A stretch of 60,741 nucleotides of DNA from Hypsibius dujardini (GCA_001579985.1 LRSR01002680.1:1-60741); one strand, 5' to 3'. Shown: positions 12,864 to 23,211, numbered from the stretch's first letter. Translations and numbers: made by a program. Notes: generated by a model not told the origin, from the letters alone.

Positions 12864-13061
12864 ATGATCAACCACTGGTCGAATAATTCTGCTACTTTTA
12901 CACAAACCAGACATACAGCTGCAAGACCGATTGTAAACCAAATAGAGAAGACCAAAAACTAAGCAGCGCTACAGATGGCTCCAACGTAAAATTTTACGAC
13001 ATGCTCTGCAAAAGCGATATACCACTTTCGTTCGATAAACGGTGGGAATTTGGTTCTCAAT
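12864..13061 (+). pseudogene. Broken copy of the gene B cysteine-rich exon
   Basis: Exactly 198 nt between an AG acceptor and a GTAAGT donor, in phase 1, the same length and phase as the gene B exon 26971-27168. The match includes the phrase TYSCKTDC and the later cysteine spacing. An in-frame TAA near its 5' end and loss of one cysteine indicate decay. It lies on the opposite strand to gene A and falls in the segment missing from the second duplicate. Confidence 0.6.
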
Positions 13062-15239
13062 GTAAGTACATGCATATCAAATACAAAACAAATAGGCTTT
13101 TAAATGATTTCAAACTTATTGTAGCGCTAAGATAAATTTGTGAATGAAAAAAATATATCTGATATGTCAGCGTTGTTGCGACTGCTTCCAATTTGGCCCA
13201 TGATAGATTAACGTGACTAGACGCGCTGGGGAATTAAGAAGCATAAACATTGTGTCATGAGCTAACCAAGAGGAGCAGTTTGTAATTGTGGCTTTACAAC
13301 AATTTTGCTCTTCAATATGCAAACGATGGCAAGCCTGAGCAAATTTGCAAAATCGAACATGAAATTCAAATTTCCTGAAAGTAATTTCGTTGAGCTGCAA
13401 GCTTCGTTTGCGTCCCTGGTTTTCGACTTGATGATTAAGAAAAGATATAGTTAGGACTACGCTAACAAATTTGGACGAAGTTATCTGCGCTCATGAAGCT
13501 TCTGAAGGAGTTTCCTCCGTTTACGCGGTGTCAGAAAGAGATTGTTTCGTAAACAAAGATTTTATTAGCAAGTTAATATTAAGTCCTTCATAGAAATAAA
13601 TAGACTGCTGATAAACTCCGTTAAAAACGAACAAATATAAGACACATGTTTTGTTGACAATGTAAAAATTCTGTACTTTACTTAGCTAAAAAATGAGATA
13701 TATTGTATGGTAAACACTAGCATATGAAAGAATTCATAACATCAGAAAGCAGTTGTCTAATGTTTCCTTTTGTCCAATCCATATTTAAAACGATTCTGAA
13801 AAGGCTACTGCGCTAGCCCAGCCACAACATACAGATACTCTCTAGAATGCTCATCGACAAATGTGTTACTGAAACCCACAATTCCGGTTGTGCGTCAAAA
13901 CTGGTTTTTTTTGGCAGTGTGCAAAATCATTTGCAAAATAGTTGTGGTTGTATACATCTGTGTCCGAAATATTTAACAAAATGTTGAGTTCGTCGCAAAA
14001 CTCGTTTGAATACACAGTACAAAGGCGCTTACTGGTAGCGTTTAGGAAGCATAACTTTGCCTGCGTTGTATTTGATATGTGATGAGAAACAGTGATGAAT
14101 GAAAACACGTTTGATGCCTCGTTTTTGTCCTAGTGCCATAAAAGTTTCATGCATGTTATTGGAATTGCGAAAGAAGCTTTTGGTTATCTCGATCGCGCAA
14201 AACATGACATGTATGTGGGAACATACTGGACCGAACGATGGCTTACAGTTATATTTATTGATAAAAAATTATGTTCTGGTGTACGTATGGCTTATTCTGG
14301 TCATTTGGAAGAATTCTTAAAAGAAAAACTCCTTTTCGAAACTTGCAACAACTCCGCTAACACAATGATGAAACTGATCTACTTAAACCCACAGTGTTGT
14401 TATTGTCGCCAAGGTTCAGAGGATGTTCATCGAAATATATACTAAGTTATAATGTTTGAGATGGTCAAATACTGAAATCAAATTGAAGTATCGTTTGAAA
14501 TCGAGGTTGCAGTTTACACTTGCAATGTTGAGCTTATTATTATTATACAGTTGAGCAGTGTCAAAAAACTGTTACCCATTTATTTCTACAAAAATTTGTA
14601 ATTGGCAGTCTTAACCACATATAACATACTTGTAGAAGTTTGTTTTTATAAAAATGTTTACCGACGTTCGGTTTTTATTGCGCTATTGCGATCTTACCCG
14701 AATTAAATGAGGTTTTTTTAACGTAATTGCGTAAGACTTTACTCAAAAATATCTTTTCGTGAGATATCGCATCGCTGGGCTGAAGGCCGTCTACTCCTTT
14801 TTCGGTCTATTTCAGACATTTCAGAGATCATTTGTTTGCTCAACAACAACCTGTTTTTCTCGGATTAATTTTGTTCAAGCTAGCCTGAAATGGGTGGTAT
14901 TAGGCGGTGCAAGTCTGCCTAAAACCGGTTTCTAAATGTACTGAGGAAAAATGAATCCTTGCGAAATACGCTACGAGTATGTGCGTACTGTACGTCCCCT
15001 GATTTTTAAATTTGAGAATAATTGTGAGTGGCCTCGAGCTATTTGCATGCATGTGTCATGCGAGTCCCGCTTGAAAACGATGAAATATCAGCATCGAGTT
15101 TATTTCTGATCATAAAAGTATAACACAGCTTTTATTCTAGAGCATCACTTTAACCCTCCCCCCCGCCGATTTCCGCTCTAGCTCGACTGAAATAAACATT
15201 TTGAGACTTGGAATGGGGAGTGCAAATCTATTCTCGCTT
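13062..15239. other. Intergenic block with no confirmed gene
   Basis: 13115-13400 is the last part of the duplicated unit; its counterpart lies at about 33220-33495. On the minus strand both copies keep a similar open frame with four to five cysteines (13400-13167 and 33608-33267), but I see no supporting splice model. The rest is AT-rich, apart from the weak relic at 14134. Confidence 0.4.
14134..14445 (+). pseudogene. Possible diverged astacin zinc-helix exon
   Basis: It begins after a good acceptor (a T-rich tract ending in cctag). The first 30 residues loosely follow the zinc-helix region of genes A and B: an MHVIG phrase, then LDR and YV at similar spacing, but no HExxH triad. The remaining 70 residues match nothing I know. 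It is on the plus strand, unlike genes A and B. The call is speculative and could be coincidence. Confidence 0.22.
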
Positions 15240-15613
15240 GAATCTGACGAATAAAGTTTTCCTTTCTTCCGCTAAAATTCACAGGACTGGACAGGAAGTC
15301 TTTCGTCTTTCGTCTCTACGGTGACAAACGTCAAACAGACGACCGCGGAAAACCAGCGGATTTTACCGGACGAAAGTGAGGACTCGGTTGTGGCTCCATA
15401 AGAAAAGAAGAAACAGCGGACTGCGTCGACCTCTTCCGAGTCAGGTGAATCAGACGCGACCGATAGTGATGAGGAAAACGATGAATTACCAAATCCTGCT
15501 AGGAACCTCCCGCGCCCGCACATGGCGTTGAACTCGCTCATTGTGCGTCCGGCAAAGAAAAGAAGCCAAAGTCGTTAGAAATTACTATTAACGAGTTTTT
15601 TTTTGCGGAAAGT

Positions 15614-16270
15614 ATGCGGCTTGTGCTGCGGCTGGCATCCTCGCCGGCTCACAATGAGGTTTTGGCGAAATACTCTGAGTACTTAGAGTATCTCAGTGCG
15701 AAGCAATGCGATTATACATCAAATACAATTTTGCGTTTCGATCAGGATTTTCGCAGACGCGTAAAGGCGAGAAAGACTAATTTGTTTAAGGTTGATTTGC
15801 GTCGATCGTTAGCGGACAAGTACTTCCACTCCATGACGCGATTACAGCAACTTAGCAATAGAAGCGGTTGTCAAAACATTTCTTTTTGTTCTCAAGGCCC
15901 GGGGCCCAGTGACAACTACATGTACCAACGTCGACCGTAGCCGGTGCAGCAGTTCCAGCAGCAAATTTCCCGCGGTTCTGTTCCACTCCCCTACCCGTGC
16001 TTCAATTATAACAACGGCAGCTGCCGTTTCAACCCATGCCGTTTTGTGCACAAATGTTACCAGTGCGGCTCCGTTAGCAGTCATACCCGACCTGTCGCCT
16101 TGGCAGTCGCAGTGGTGGGCCAAGCTTCAACCAGCAGCGCTGATGCGTTCACGGTTTGCGGTTCGCGTGCAATTGACATGCGTAGCGAACCGAGGCGCGG
16201 AAAGTGGGAAAAGTGTATTACAACCGAATTAGAGGCGGCAACATTAGCGAAGGATTCCCCGTCGCCTGAT
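15614..16270 (+). pseudogene. DIRS-type gag-like fragment
   Basis: Two adjoining open frames (15614-15940 and 15944 onward). The first has an ILRFDQDFRRRV phrase like the FDxxFR segment of DIRS gag-like ORFs. The second has the Cys/His cluster CFNYNNGSCRFNPCRFVHKC followed by CYQC. A stop codon separates them at 15938-15940. Confidence 0.6.
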
Positions 16271-16429
16271 TTTGACATAATTAGTACTATTCATAGTGTT
16301 CCTTTTCCGGAAGTTTTTCCTGAATGTAACTCGGATTTACTGCAGCGATGTTCTTTAACTAAGCATTTACGCTCTACGTTGGATTCCGTTGTGTTTCTTA
16401 TTTGGATAAGTTTTTACCATTGGGCGTAC

Positions 16430-17079
16430 GCGTGCTGATTGTGACCATGCGCAGCGGTATTTATTGGCGGTGCTAATCAAATTGGGATTTGTGATAAATT
16501 GGGCAAAAGTCGTTAGCCTGTGCAAAAAACAATTATTTCTTGATTTGATTCTCGACTCCGATATGAGACGCATTGATTGCCTGTTGAAAAATTAGCAAAG
16601 ATAAGGAGTATAATTTGAAGCGTATTCAAGAAGGCGGAAGGTATCAAAGCCCGAATTACAAGTTTTAGGAGGCCACATGTTGTTTGCTGCCAGGGTCATC
16701 CACGGCGCTCGGCTTTTCACCAGAATATCTATAGACGCATCAAATAGTTTAGACAAAGCGGACTATAAACTTCGTCTGTCGGTTTTACACAAGGCGGAAA
16801 TGTAATAGTGGCTGGAGTTCGCGACGACTTTTTACGGGTTATACCCTTTGACAATGGGTAGTACTAGACAGAAAATTTAAATATTTTGTGATACCTCTTT
16901 CAGTGGGTTTGGCGTTGTTTGCGAAAATCTATAGCTTGCCGGCAAATGGCATACGGCATACAAACGTGTTTTTATCGTTGCAATTAGCAAACGTGCTAAA
17001 AAATAACGGAACGGTAGGTGACATGCCGATCTGTCTGAAATTTTGTTTTCAAATAGTGGACAAAATTAATAGATTATAG
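16430..17079 (+). pseudogene. DIRS-type reverse transcriptase / RNase H fragment
   Basis: DHAQRYLLAVLIKLGFVINW lies where DIRS/Ngaro RTs have their 'LGF.INW.KS' segment, and VIHGARLFTRISIDA where they have the 'VVRGGRTFLRR' segment, followed by an RNase H-like DTSFSGFG. Several stops and shifts interrupt the frame. The last 75 bp also form the start of the inverted repeat at 17004. Confidence 0.6.
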
Positions 17080-17420
17080 CAAACATGTTCATCGGCAAAT
17101 AAGCTCTGGTTTGAGTGGGAGAAAATTCGAAAGTTTCTCGATGGCTCCGCGGGTTTCCCATTCAATTCAAGCGTTGATTGTTTGATTTATGTTCTAACAA
17201 AACTCAAAAACAGCAGAATCTTTTTTGCTAAAGCTTAAATGAAACAATCAAAGGTTGAATTGAATGGGAAACTCGCGGAGCCATCGGGAAACTTTCGAAT
17301 TTTCTCCCACTCAAACCAGAGCTCATTTGCCGATGAACATGTTTGCTGAAATTTATTAATTTAGTCCACTATTTGAAAAAAATTTCAAACAGATCGGCGT
17401 GTCACTTACCGTTCCGTTGC
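17004..17420. repeat. Long inverted repeat, arms about 180-190 bp
   Basis: Left arm about 17004-17190, right arm about 17236-17420, reverse complements with a few mismatches, and a short loop of about 45 bp. Shared phrases include atgttcatcggcaaat and gtgggagaaaattcgaaag. A transcript would fold into a long hairpin. It overlaps the 3' end of the DIRS relic. Confidence 0.9.
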
Positions 17421-17875
17421 CTTGTTAGTGTCGTAAGTTTTCTGACAGATAGAGTGTAAATATTATTACGAAAATACGGCGATACTTAATTTTAGGGGTG
17501 CTAAATGTACGCCGGAACTGGATGCCCACCGATACATGAAGTCGCGGTATACATGACGGTAAACGAAATGTCACTATAAACGATTTGTTTATGGGCACGA
17601 CAAGTCTGAGTACAATTAAAGTAGTACGAATAACGGCCTAAAAATTGTCTTTGTACGATGCGTTTACGCAAGCAGAAAACCATCGATTTCACCGGAACGA
17701 CCAACTATTAAGTGGTCAATTAGCTGATAATCCCATTACAAAGGGATAATGTCACATTAAATCCGTCAAAATTATAGCAAACAGCGAATTTACTCTGTTA
17801 TGATAGATTTTTCTAAAAAATCAATACAATAAAGGTCGGCAAATTCAATTTCACGCACACACATATCTTTTCGTA
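17421..17875. other. Interval between inverted repeat and defensin-like exon
   Basis: Short open frames only. One phrase (LSTIKV type, plus strand near 17600) may be a tyrosine-recombinase remnant of the DIRS relic, too weak to annotate as a gene. Confidence 0.35.
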
Positions 17876-18027
17876 TTAAGATAGGCACATGTCACAGTAG
17901 CAGACACTCGTACCTCTGAAAGGGAAACAAGCTCCATTCCCTTGGCCATCCCCGTTACAAGTTTTCTTGCAAGCATCGTTGTCCAAACACTTTCCTGAGA
18001 ACGTTAAACTGGCGCACGAAGGCTTTC
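17876..18027 (-). CDS. Terminal exon of a second defensin-like peptide
   Basis: A 152-nt exon between a good acceptor (gtgtttcag, read on the minus strand) and an in-frame TAA. It carries eight cysteines with spacing C-x8-C-x5-C-x3-C-x9-C-x8-C-x1-C-x2-C, nearly that of the peptide at 12225-12506, while the other residues differ widely. The acceptor is phase 1, so a signal-peptide exon should lie further right; I did not find it. The adjacent LTR copy (18190-18510) may separate or have disrupted it. Whether it is expressed is unknown. Confidence 0.55.
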
Positions 18028-18189
18028 CTGAAACACAAGGAATTCAAAAACTCCTTGAAATACTTTCGATCATGAGAGGCTGAGATAACAATTGACGAAA
18101 ATATCTCAGGTCATTCAGTAATCATCTCAATGAAAGCACATGGATATTTCAGGAAATCAACAAGCCTTTGCGAATCACTGTTAGATCTA

Positions 18190-18510
18190 CCAACCGGAAG
18201 TAGGGTAGTTAACAAGTTTATTAGACTGAAAGTGGAAATAACTAGAGAGGTAAACTGGAAGAAAAGGAAAGAGAAAATGATCTCCTAAAACTAATAGAGC
18301 ACATGATTATATAGTAAAGTGTTAACTATAGAAAAGATAGTAAATAGCACATACATCACAATTACATACAAGCAATTCGCTGTCACAGCATGATAGGGTT
18401 AATAAAGTAGGTAGGCATACTAACGAAGTAAGGTACTAGTGCTTCAAATAGCTGTAATGATTGGATATGAGGACTTGTTGGGCGTGGTCCAACAACTGCC
18501 CTCCACCGGA
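18190..18510 (-). repeat. Diverged LTR related to 25222-25551, probable 3' LTR
   Basis: Read on the minus strand it begins with TGTTGGAC, after a purine-rich tract (ggagggcag) that fits a polypurine tract. It shares blocks with the 25222-25551 LTR (the attagactgaa segment, the TATA-like region, the ttgttgggc end). Divergence is high for two LTRs of one insertion, so it may belong to an older relative. Confidence 0.5.
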
Positions 18511-18536
18511 AAACCACTGACCGCGCGTGTTGCTCG

Positions 18537-19117
18537 CTACTTCTTTTTCTGTGGCGCCGGGTTTTTGCGAGGTCGGCGCGTGGGAGTCTGGTGAGGGCCT
18601 CCGACGGTAAAGTCGAGAGGTCCTTGCGCGCCAGTTGGATTTGATGTTGGAGTGCCGGTACGCGGCCCAACTATCATTTGAAACGTGGCCCGGTCCACCG
18701 GGCCCACTAGACTGCTAAATGCGGCTCGCGTTGCTTGATATAGTACAGCAAACGCATCTTCGCTCATGGTAAATTCCGGCGGTAAAAGACGCTGGACTTT
18801 GAGTCAGAATTTTGCCTCTTTCCCCTCGGACACTAATGTCCCCGGAAACAACATCGTGTATGTCGCCGAATGGCATGCTGTTGCGTTGTTTCCCTCCGTT
18901 GCGACCACCTGCAGCGGGTTGACACCCTCCACCGCGCGACGACGTTTCCGTGTCGAGCCGCGGCAGGATTGCGTGTATTGCAATGAGGATCGCTTACCGA
19001 TTGTTGTGGTGAAGACGACCCCGTCGAACCAACCTGGGTCGTAACCACGCGGTCCACCTCCGGGACTGGTGATGCAAGATCACTTGCTACCACACTGTGC
19101 CTCCTGTTGACACTCAT
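18537..19117 (-). other. Unrecognised 3' frames of the retroelement region
   Basis: Two short minus-strand frames (19117-18833 and 18767-18537), rich in Ser, Pro, Arg and Thr. They could be a remnant of a 3' accessory ORF or an unrelated element. No motif is recognised. Confidence 0.25.
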
Positions 19118-19569
19118 ATCTCGACGGCAACTCGGCGTACAGTTGAAGAAGCCGTACTAAGACTGCGTGTGGCAGGGCACTGGTTGTGACAAAACAAAAT
19201 AAGAAAAGGAAAAGAAAAAAAAGTTTCACTGATGGTCTCCCTCCGGCGTTCGCCTTTATATGCCTCCGATTTCGGACGGGTTACTTTAGTTGTTGGGTCC
19301 ATTTTTGTTCGGACTTGTTGAGTCCGTCAAACAGTCGCTTATGGGTACAAGTGTGTACCCCCTTGATATTTAACGTACCCACTCCGACGTAGTATCCATT
19401 TGAGTCCGCTCATGCTCGGTGATGTCGACCAAACTATCCCCTAAAGTGGCATTTCCGGTGCGTCAAGTTGTGTGCCTTCGTGACGTAGTTTGACGTAATA
19501 CGGCCTGCAGACTTGTGTTCATCACATCATACTTTTGGGTTTGTGCCTTATAAAAGCATGTGTTAAGAG

Positions 19570-20250
19570 TGCGTTTTCACTTCCGTTTTCCGGTCCGTCT
19601 TCCATTCTCTTCGACGGTCCATCCGTCATTCATTCTTATGGTCTGTCTGTCGTTCCGTCGTTCGTTCTGTTCGACGGTCCATCCTTCATTCTTTTCGACG
19701 GTTCGTCCGTCATTCTCTCAATGGTTCGTTCGTGGGTTTGTCCGGTTGTATCCAGGATCCTTCCGTCGATTCGTCCGTTGGTCCGTTCTTCCGTCATTCT
19801 CTCGACAGTTCGTCCGTCGGTTAGTTCGGCTATATCCTGGATCCTTCCGTCGATCCGTCGGTCGGTTCGTCCGTTCATCCGGCCGTCTATCCGGCCGTCC
19901 GTCCGTCCGTCGGTCAGTTTATCTGTCGGTTCATTTGTCAATCCGTCGGACCATCCGGCCGTCCGTCGGTACATCCATCGGACCATCCGTCCGTCCGACC
20001 TACCGTCCGTCCGCCCGACCTACCGTCCGTCCGTCTGTTCCTCCAACGAACCAACCGTCCGTCCGTCTTTCCGTCCATCTGACCATCCGTCCGTCCGTCG
20101 GCCCATCCAACGAACCATCCGTCCGTCCGTCTGTCCGTCCGTCTGTCCGCCTGTCTGACCATCCGTCCGTCCAGCCGTCAGTCCGTCGGACCATCCGTCC
20201 GTCTGTCAGTCCGTCGGACCATCCGGCCGTCCGTCTGTCTGTCCATCCTT
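19570..20250. repeat. CCGT-rich tetranucleotide satellite
   Basis: About 680 bp of imperfect (CCGT)n/(GTCC)n with a higher-order unit resembling 'accatccgtccgtc'. It gives open frames in several phases on both strands (Ser/Pro/Val/Arg one way, Asp/Gly/Arg/Thr the other) that are artefacts of the repeat. Confidence 0.92.
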
Positions 20251-20703
20251 TGCAAATGGCATTTCCAGGTGTTTTGCTGGGGACAAGTCTCTATCCTAGT
20301 CGGTGTCCTTATGTTGCCCAATCATTCGTGTGCTGTAGACTATGTTGCTAGATCCCTGTCGTGAACCCGTCCAAGCGAAACTTACAACCCGAGTCACTCC
20401 GGTTCGACAAAGTTGCGGTGGATGGGCGTTATTATCACGTGCGATTGAAAATCCTCTAGTCTCTGTGCAAGTGACCGTCCTCCAACTGCTGATGGATACA
20501 GCTCCATCGCAGGGTGATGATTGGCAATCTCTGTGGTCTTTTCTGTGTTAGTCGATTAGTTCTCCAAGGTTCTGGAATGTCTGCGTCTCCCTTGATCACC
20601 GACGCATAAAATCCGGTAGGATGCGAATATTTTGGTGAATGAATGCTGAGTAGATACGGTTAATTGTTGCTGTTTTTATGGTAGATTCCTTTCTTTGTTT
20701 TGT

Positions 20704-21096
20704 CTAGCGGACATCTCTTGCAGTGTCAGACGCCGTTCTGGTCTCGTTTTCGATTTCGTACTCAGCAAGGTCCTCCGGTGATGCCGTCATTGCGTTCCGT
20801 TCGTCCATCGTTTGCGCATGCCGTCTTCGGAAGGCTATATCCATCTCGACGTCGGTCACTGACGGTTGTGGAAATTCCGGTGAGTGAAAACGCGGGTGTA
20901 AATCTAGAAAGAGGCCAAATTCATCTAGTTTTGCGATACTGCTTGGGTCAGCCATCAAATAGTACTCGATGCACTTAAGCATGAGGATAGGACCGTTGAT
21001 TAAAGCTGGCGTTGAGCAGTAGATTTGGTACGTCATCTTGATCAAATTTCGCGCCACGGTAAACACGCCGTCAAAAATTGCGTTTGGTGACGGCGT
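20704..21096 (-). pseudogene. Retroelement ORF downstream of integrase, unrecognised
   Basis: An open frame of about 130 codons just after the long integrase frame, in another frame. The junction (tactctttttag before a G) resembles a splice acceptor, which would suit a spliced env-like third ORF, but no envelope motif or fusion signature is visible. It could equally be a frameshifted tail of the integrase ORF. Confidence 0.35.
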
Positions 21097-21113
21097 CGCA
21101 GGAGGTGCATCTC

Positions 21114-22943
21114 CTAAAAAGAGTATGGCATCCTCTGCGTATCCATGATTCCGAAAGGAATTGCAGTCGTAATGGTTGCAAGTTGTTGTATTTCGAAACG
21201 TTCCGGTCTGTTCGGTCGTGTGCTCTCAGTGTTGAATGGTCGGTAATTTTGTAAGGCGCGTTCCAATGCTGGTTTGTTTCGTGTGTCCTTCATCAATAAA
21301 CGGAACTTTTTTGCAATGAGTGTACTTGCTGAGATCCAGTGATCCGAGTAGTTTTTATTCTGACACTGGCATCCCTGTGCCTCGATGGCGTGGATCTCCG
21401 GAATCATGATGATCATAAAAACTGCCACTACCCATAATGGCAGCTTGCTGATCAAATTTGTGAATCCATACCGCTTCGTTTGATTCCTTTGCCTCCCTAA
21501 TTTCTGCACTGCATACTCCTCCTCCGCTTGTTCCGCTTCTCCTTGCTCTTCCCCCGATTCCGAGATTTCCACCTTCCGACGTTGTTTCCTTGCTGGTCTG
21601 GTGTTGTTTGTTAGAGGTGTTGTTTGAAGTGTTGTTCGGCGTGGCTGCTGCACAGGAATCTTCGGGCTGTTCTCACGTTCCCTTGGTTCTCCCACAATTG
21701 GTACACTCACCCTTTTGGTGGCCGGTTCCTGCGGAGGGTGGAGTTCGTTGATTGTTGTAACCTTCCGTTCGTCCGGAATGAAGTATTCTTCCTCCGTTGA
21801 TTCACTGTTCTGTGCCACTTCGGTCCACCGACGCGCTGCACAAAACCTACCGTCAAACTCATTGGCGTGTTTCATTGTTGGCTTTCCGCCGATGATGGTA
21901 CCTTTTGTGCATGGCCCTATGATTGGCTTGTTGCAAAAAGTACACTTTGTCACCTCCATCGGTTTTAAGCTCGCTGGCAATTCTTTTTGGATTAGTGATT
22001 GTGGGTCCGATTCGACCGTTTCTTCCGAAACTTCCGGATCATTGAAGGTTACCGTTCTTTGTGAAATCTCCGCGCTTTCTTGGTCTGAAGATTCGGCTAC
22101 TTCCTGCTCCAACTTTTGTCGGTCGTGCCACTGCTTCAGCCTCGCCACATTGATAATTGTACCCTTTGTCTCTCCGGGGCGGTTGTACGAAATTCGGAAA
22201 TTCACAGGACTGGTCTGCTTCAGCACCTCGTAAGGTCCCGTAAAAAAATGAGTCAGTTTTGCCGTCTGGTCCGCTTTTCGCATCGGTGAGAATAATAGGC
22301 ACTTGTCCCCCACCTTCAGAGTCACCGGCTTTCGCGTTTCGTCGACCAGTGCTTCCGAGTACCGCTTGTTTTCTGCTATATTGTACTTGATGAAGGCTTG
22401 GATGTTCGCAATACGATCTGCGGTATCCATGATGAATGGGTCCAGTTGCTCGCGCACTGGGTATACCATGTCGAATTGGTACAAGCACGGCACCCCATAA
22501 ACCGCTTGATATGGGCTCACTCCAGTCACTGCATGTTTTGCTGTGTTCATTGCAAAACAGGCAAATAGTACAGCCAGGTTCCAGTCTTTCTGGTTCTCAC
22601 TGCACAACTTGGCAAGTATCCGCTCCAGATTGCGATGTTGTGTCTCAATTTTTCCGGTTGTCTGCGGTCGATAGCCACTTCCTTTCAAGTGTTTGACCTC
22701 CAGTAGCTTCAGTAGCTCTTTGACCACCCCTTCCATTTCCATGCCTCTGTCGCTCCGAAGGATTTGAATGAAACCGTATCGTAGGATGACGTCGTAGAGT
22801 AAAAACTTCGCGAACTCCAATGAGGTGTGATTTTTCCCTGGTATGGCAATGATGAATGATGTGAGTTCGCAACATGCTGTCAAAAGATATTTGTGGCCGC
22901 CCGAATTTGTCCGGTTTAGTGGACCGACCGTTTCGCACACCAC
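21114..22943 (-). CDS. Integrase with long C-terminal extension (gypsy-type), 609 codons open
   Basis: The integrase core starts mid-domain: VGPLNRTNSGGHKYLL, then the second acidic site (LRSDRG) and the third (TTGKIETQHRN). The first acidic position reads CETVGPL, apparently Glu instead of Asp. A GPY/F-like module (HFFTGPYEVLKQ) follows. Beyond it are about 330 residues: an acidic Ser/Thr-rich linker, a cysteine cluster (CTFCNK ... RFCAARRW), a basic/acidic linker, a hydrophobic membrane segment (LPLWVVAVFMIIMIP) and a CQCQ segment. The N-terminal HHCC zinc domain is deleted. The uninterrupted length contrasts with the breaks upstream. Confidence 0.7.
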   Translation of the reverse strand: MVCETVGPLNRTNSGGHKYLLTACCELTSFIIAIPGKNHTSLEFAKFLLYDVILRYGFIQILRSDRGMEMEGVVKELLKLLEVKHLKGSGYRPQTTGKIETQHRNLERILAKLCSENQKDWNLAVLFACFAMNTAKHAVTGVSPYQAVYGVPCLYQFDMVYPVREQLDPFIMDTADRIANIQAFIKYNIAENKRYSEALVDETRKPVTLKVGDKCLLFSPMRKADQTAKLTHFFTGPYEVLKQTSPVNFRISYNRPGETKGTIINVARLKQWHDRQKLEQEVAESSDQESAEISQRTVTFNDPEVSEETVESDPQSLIQKELPASLKPMEVTKCTFCNKPIIGPCTKGTIIGGKPTMKHANEFDGRFCAARRWTEVAQNSESTEEEYFIPDERKVTTINELHPPQEPATKRVSVPIVGEPRERENSPKIPVQQPRRTTLQTTPLTNNTRPARKQRRKVEISESGEEQGEAEQAEEEYAVQKLGRQRNQTKRYGFTNLISKLPLWVVAVFMIIMIPEIHAIEAQGCQCQNKNYSDHWISASTLIAKKFRLLMKDTRNKPALERALQNYRPFNTESTRPNRPERFEIQQLATITTAIPFGIMDTQRMPYSF

Positions 22944-23193
22944 CGTTCATGACAATCTCCGCGTCCGACGGGTTCTTCCCCACGGCGTAACGGCTAAACG
23001 CGTCGGCATCCCGATTCAGGATTCCGCTTTTATAAACAGTTTTGAAACGCAATTGACTAAACAGAAACGCCCACCGGGTCAGCTTTTCGTTTGGTGTCTT
23101 CAGCGAGAAGAGCCAGGTCAGTGACTTTTGGTCCGTCATTATGGTTACTTCCCGATAAACTAAGTAGGAGCGCCATTTCACAGAAATCCACAC
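22944..23193 (-). pseudogene. RNase H 3' part, frameshifted
   Basis: Carries the end of the gypsy RNase H: YREVTIMTDQKSLTWLF and the following NRDADAFSRY phrase. The frame changes near 23200 relative to the upstream RT frame. Sequence between DAFSRY and the integrase core is too short to hold the usual linker and HHCC domain, so a deletion is inferred. Confidence 0.6.
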
Positions 23194-23211
23194 GATGCAA
23201 AGTGCCTCTTT

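Larger units (their letters stand above)
7985..13400. repeat. Segmental duplication, copy 1 (pairs with 29431-33495)
   Basis: Long direct repeat covering astacin exons 1-7 of gene A, the flanking introns and the defensin-like gene at 12225. Lined up by eye, most blocks are very similar to 29431-33495. Copy 1 has extra material at about 8153-8490, 9950-10358 and 12600-13115 that copy 2 lacks. The lectin exons (7607-6641) lie outside the duplicated unit. Confidence 0.88.
15240..17079 (+). mobile_element. Degenerate DIRS-like (tyrosine-recombinase type) retrotransposon
   Basis: In order: an acidic Ser/Glu-rich stretch, a gag-like segment with a Cys/His cluster, an RT segment and an RNase H-like segment (DTSFSGFGVV). 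Frames are interrupted by stops and shifts, so the copy cannot be active. No recombinase could be confirmed; an STIKVV-like phrase near 17600 may be a remnant. Terminal repeats were not resolved. Confidence 0.7.

Noticed and set aside
19535-20351. Long Ser/Pro/Val and Asp/Gly/Arg open frames on both strands
   Set aside because: They are translations of the CCGT satellite; tetranucleotide repeats stay open in many frames and carry no protein signal.
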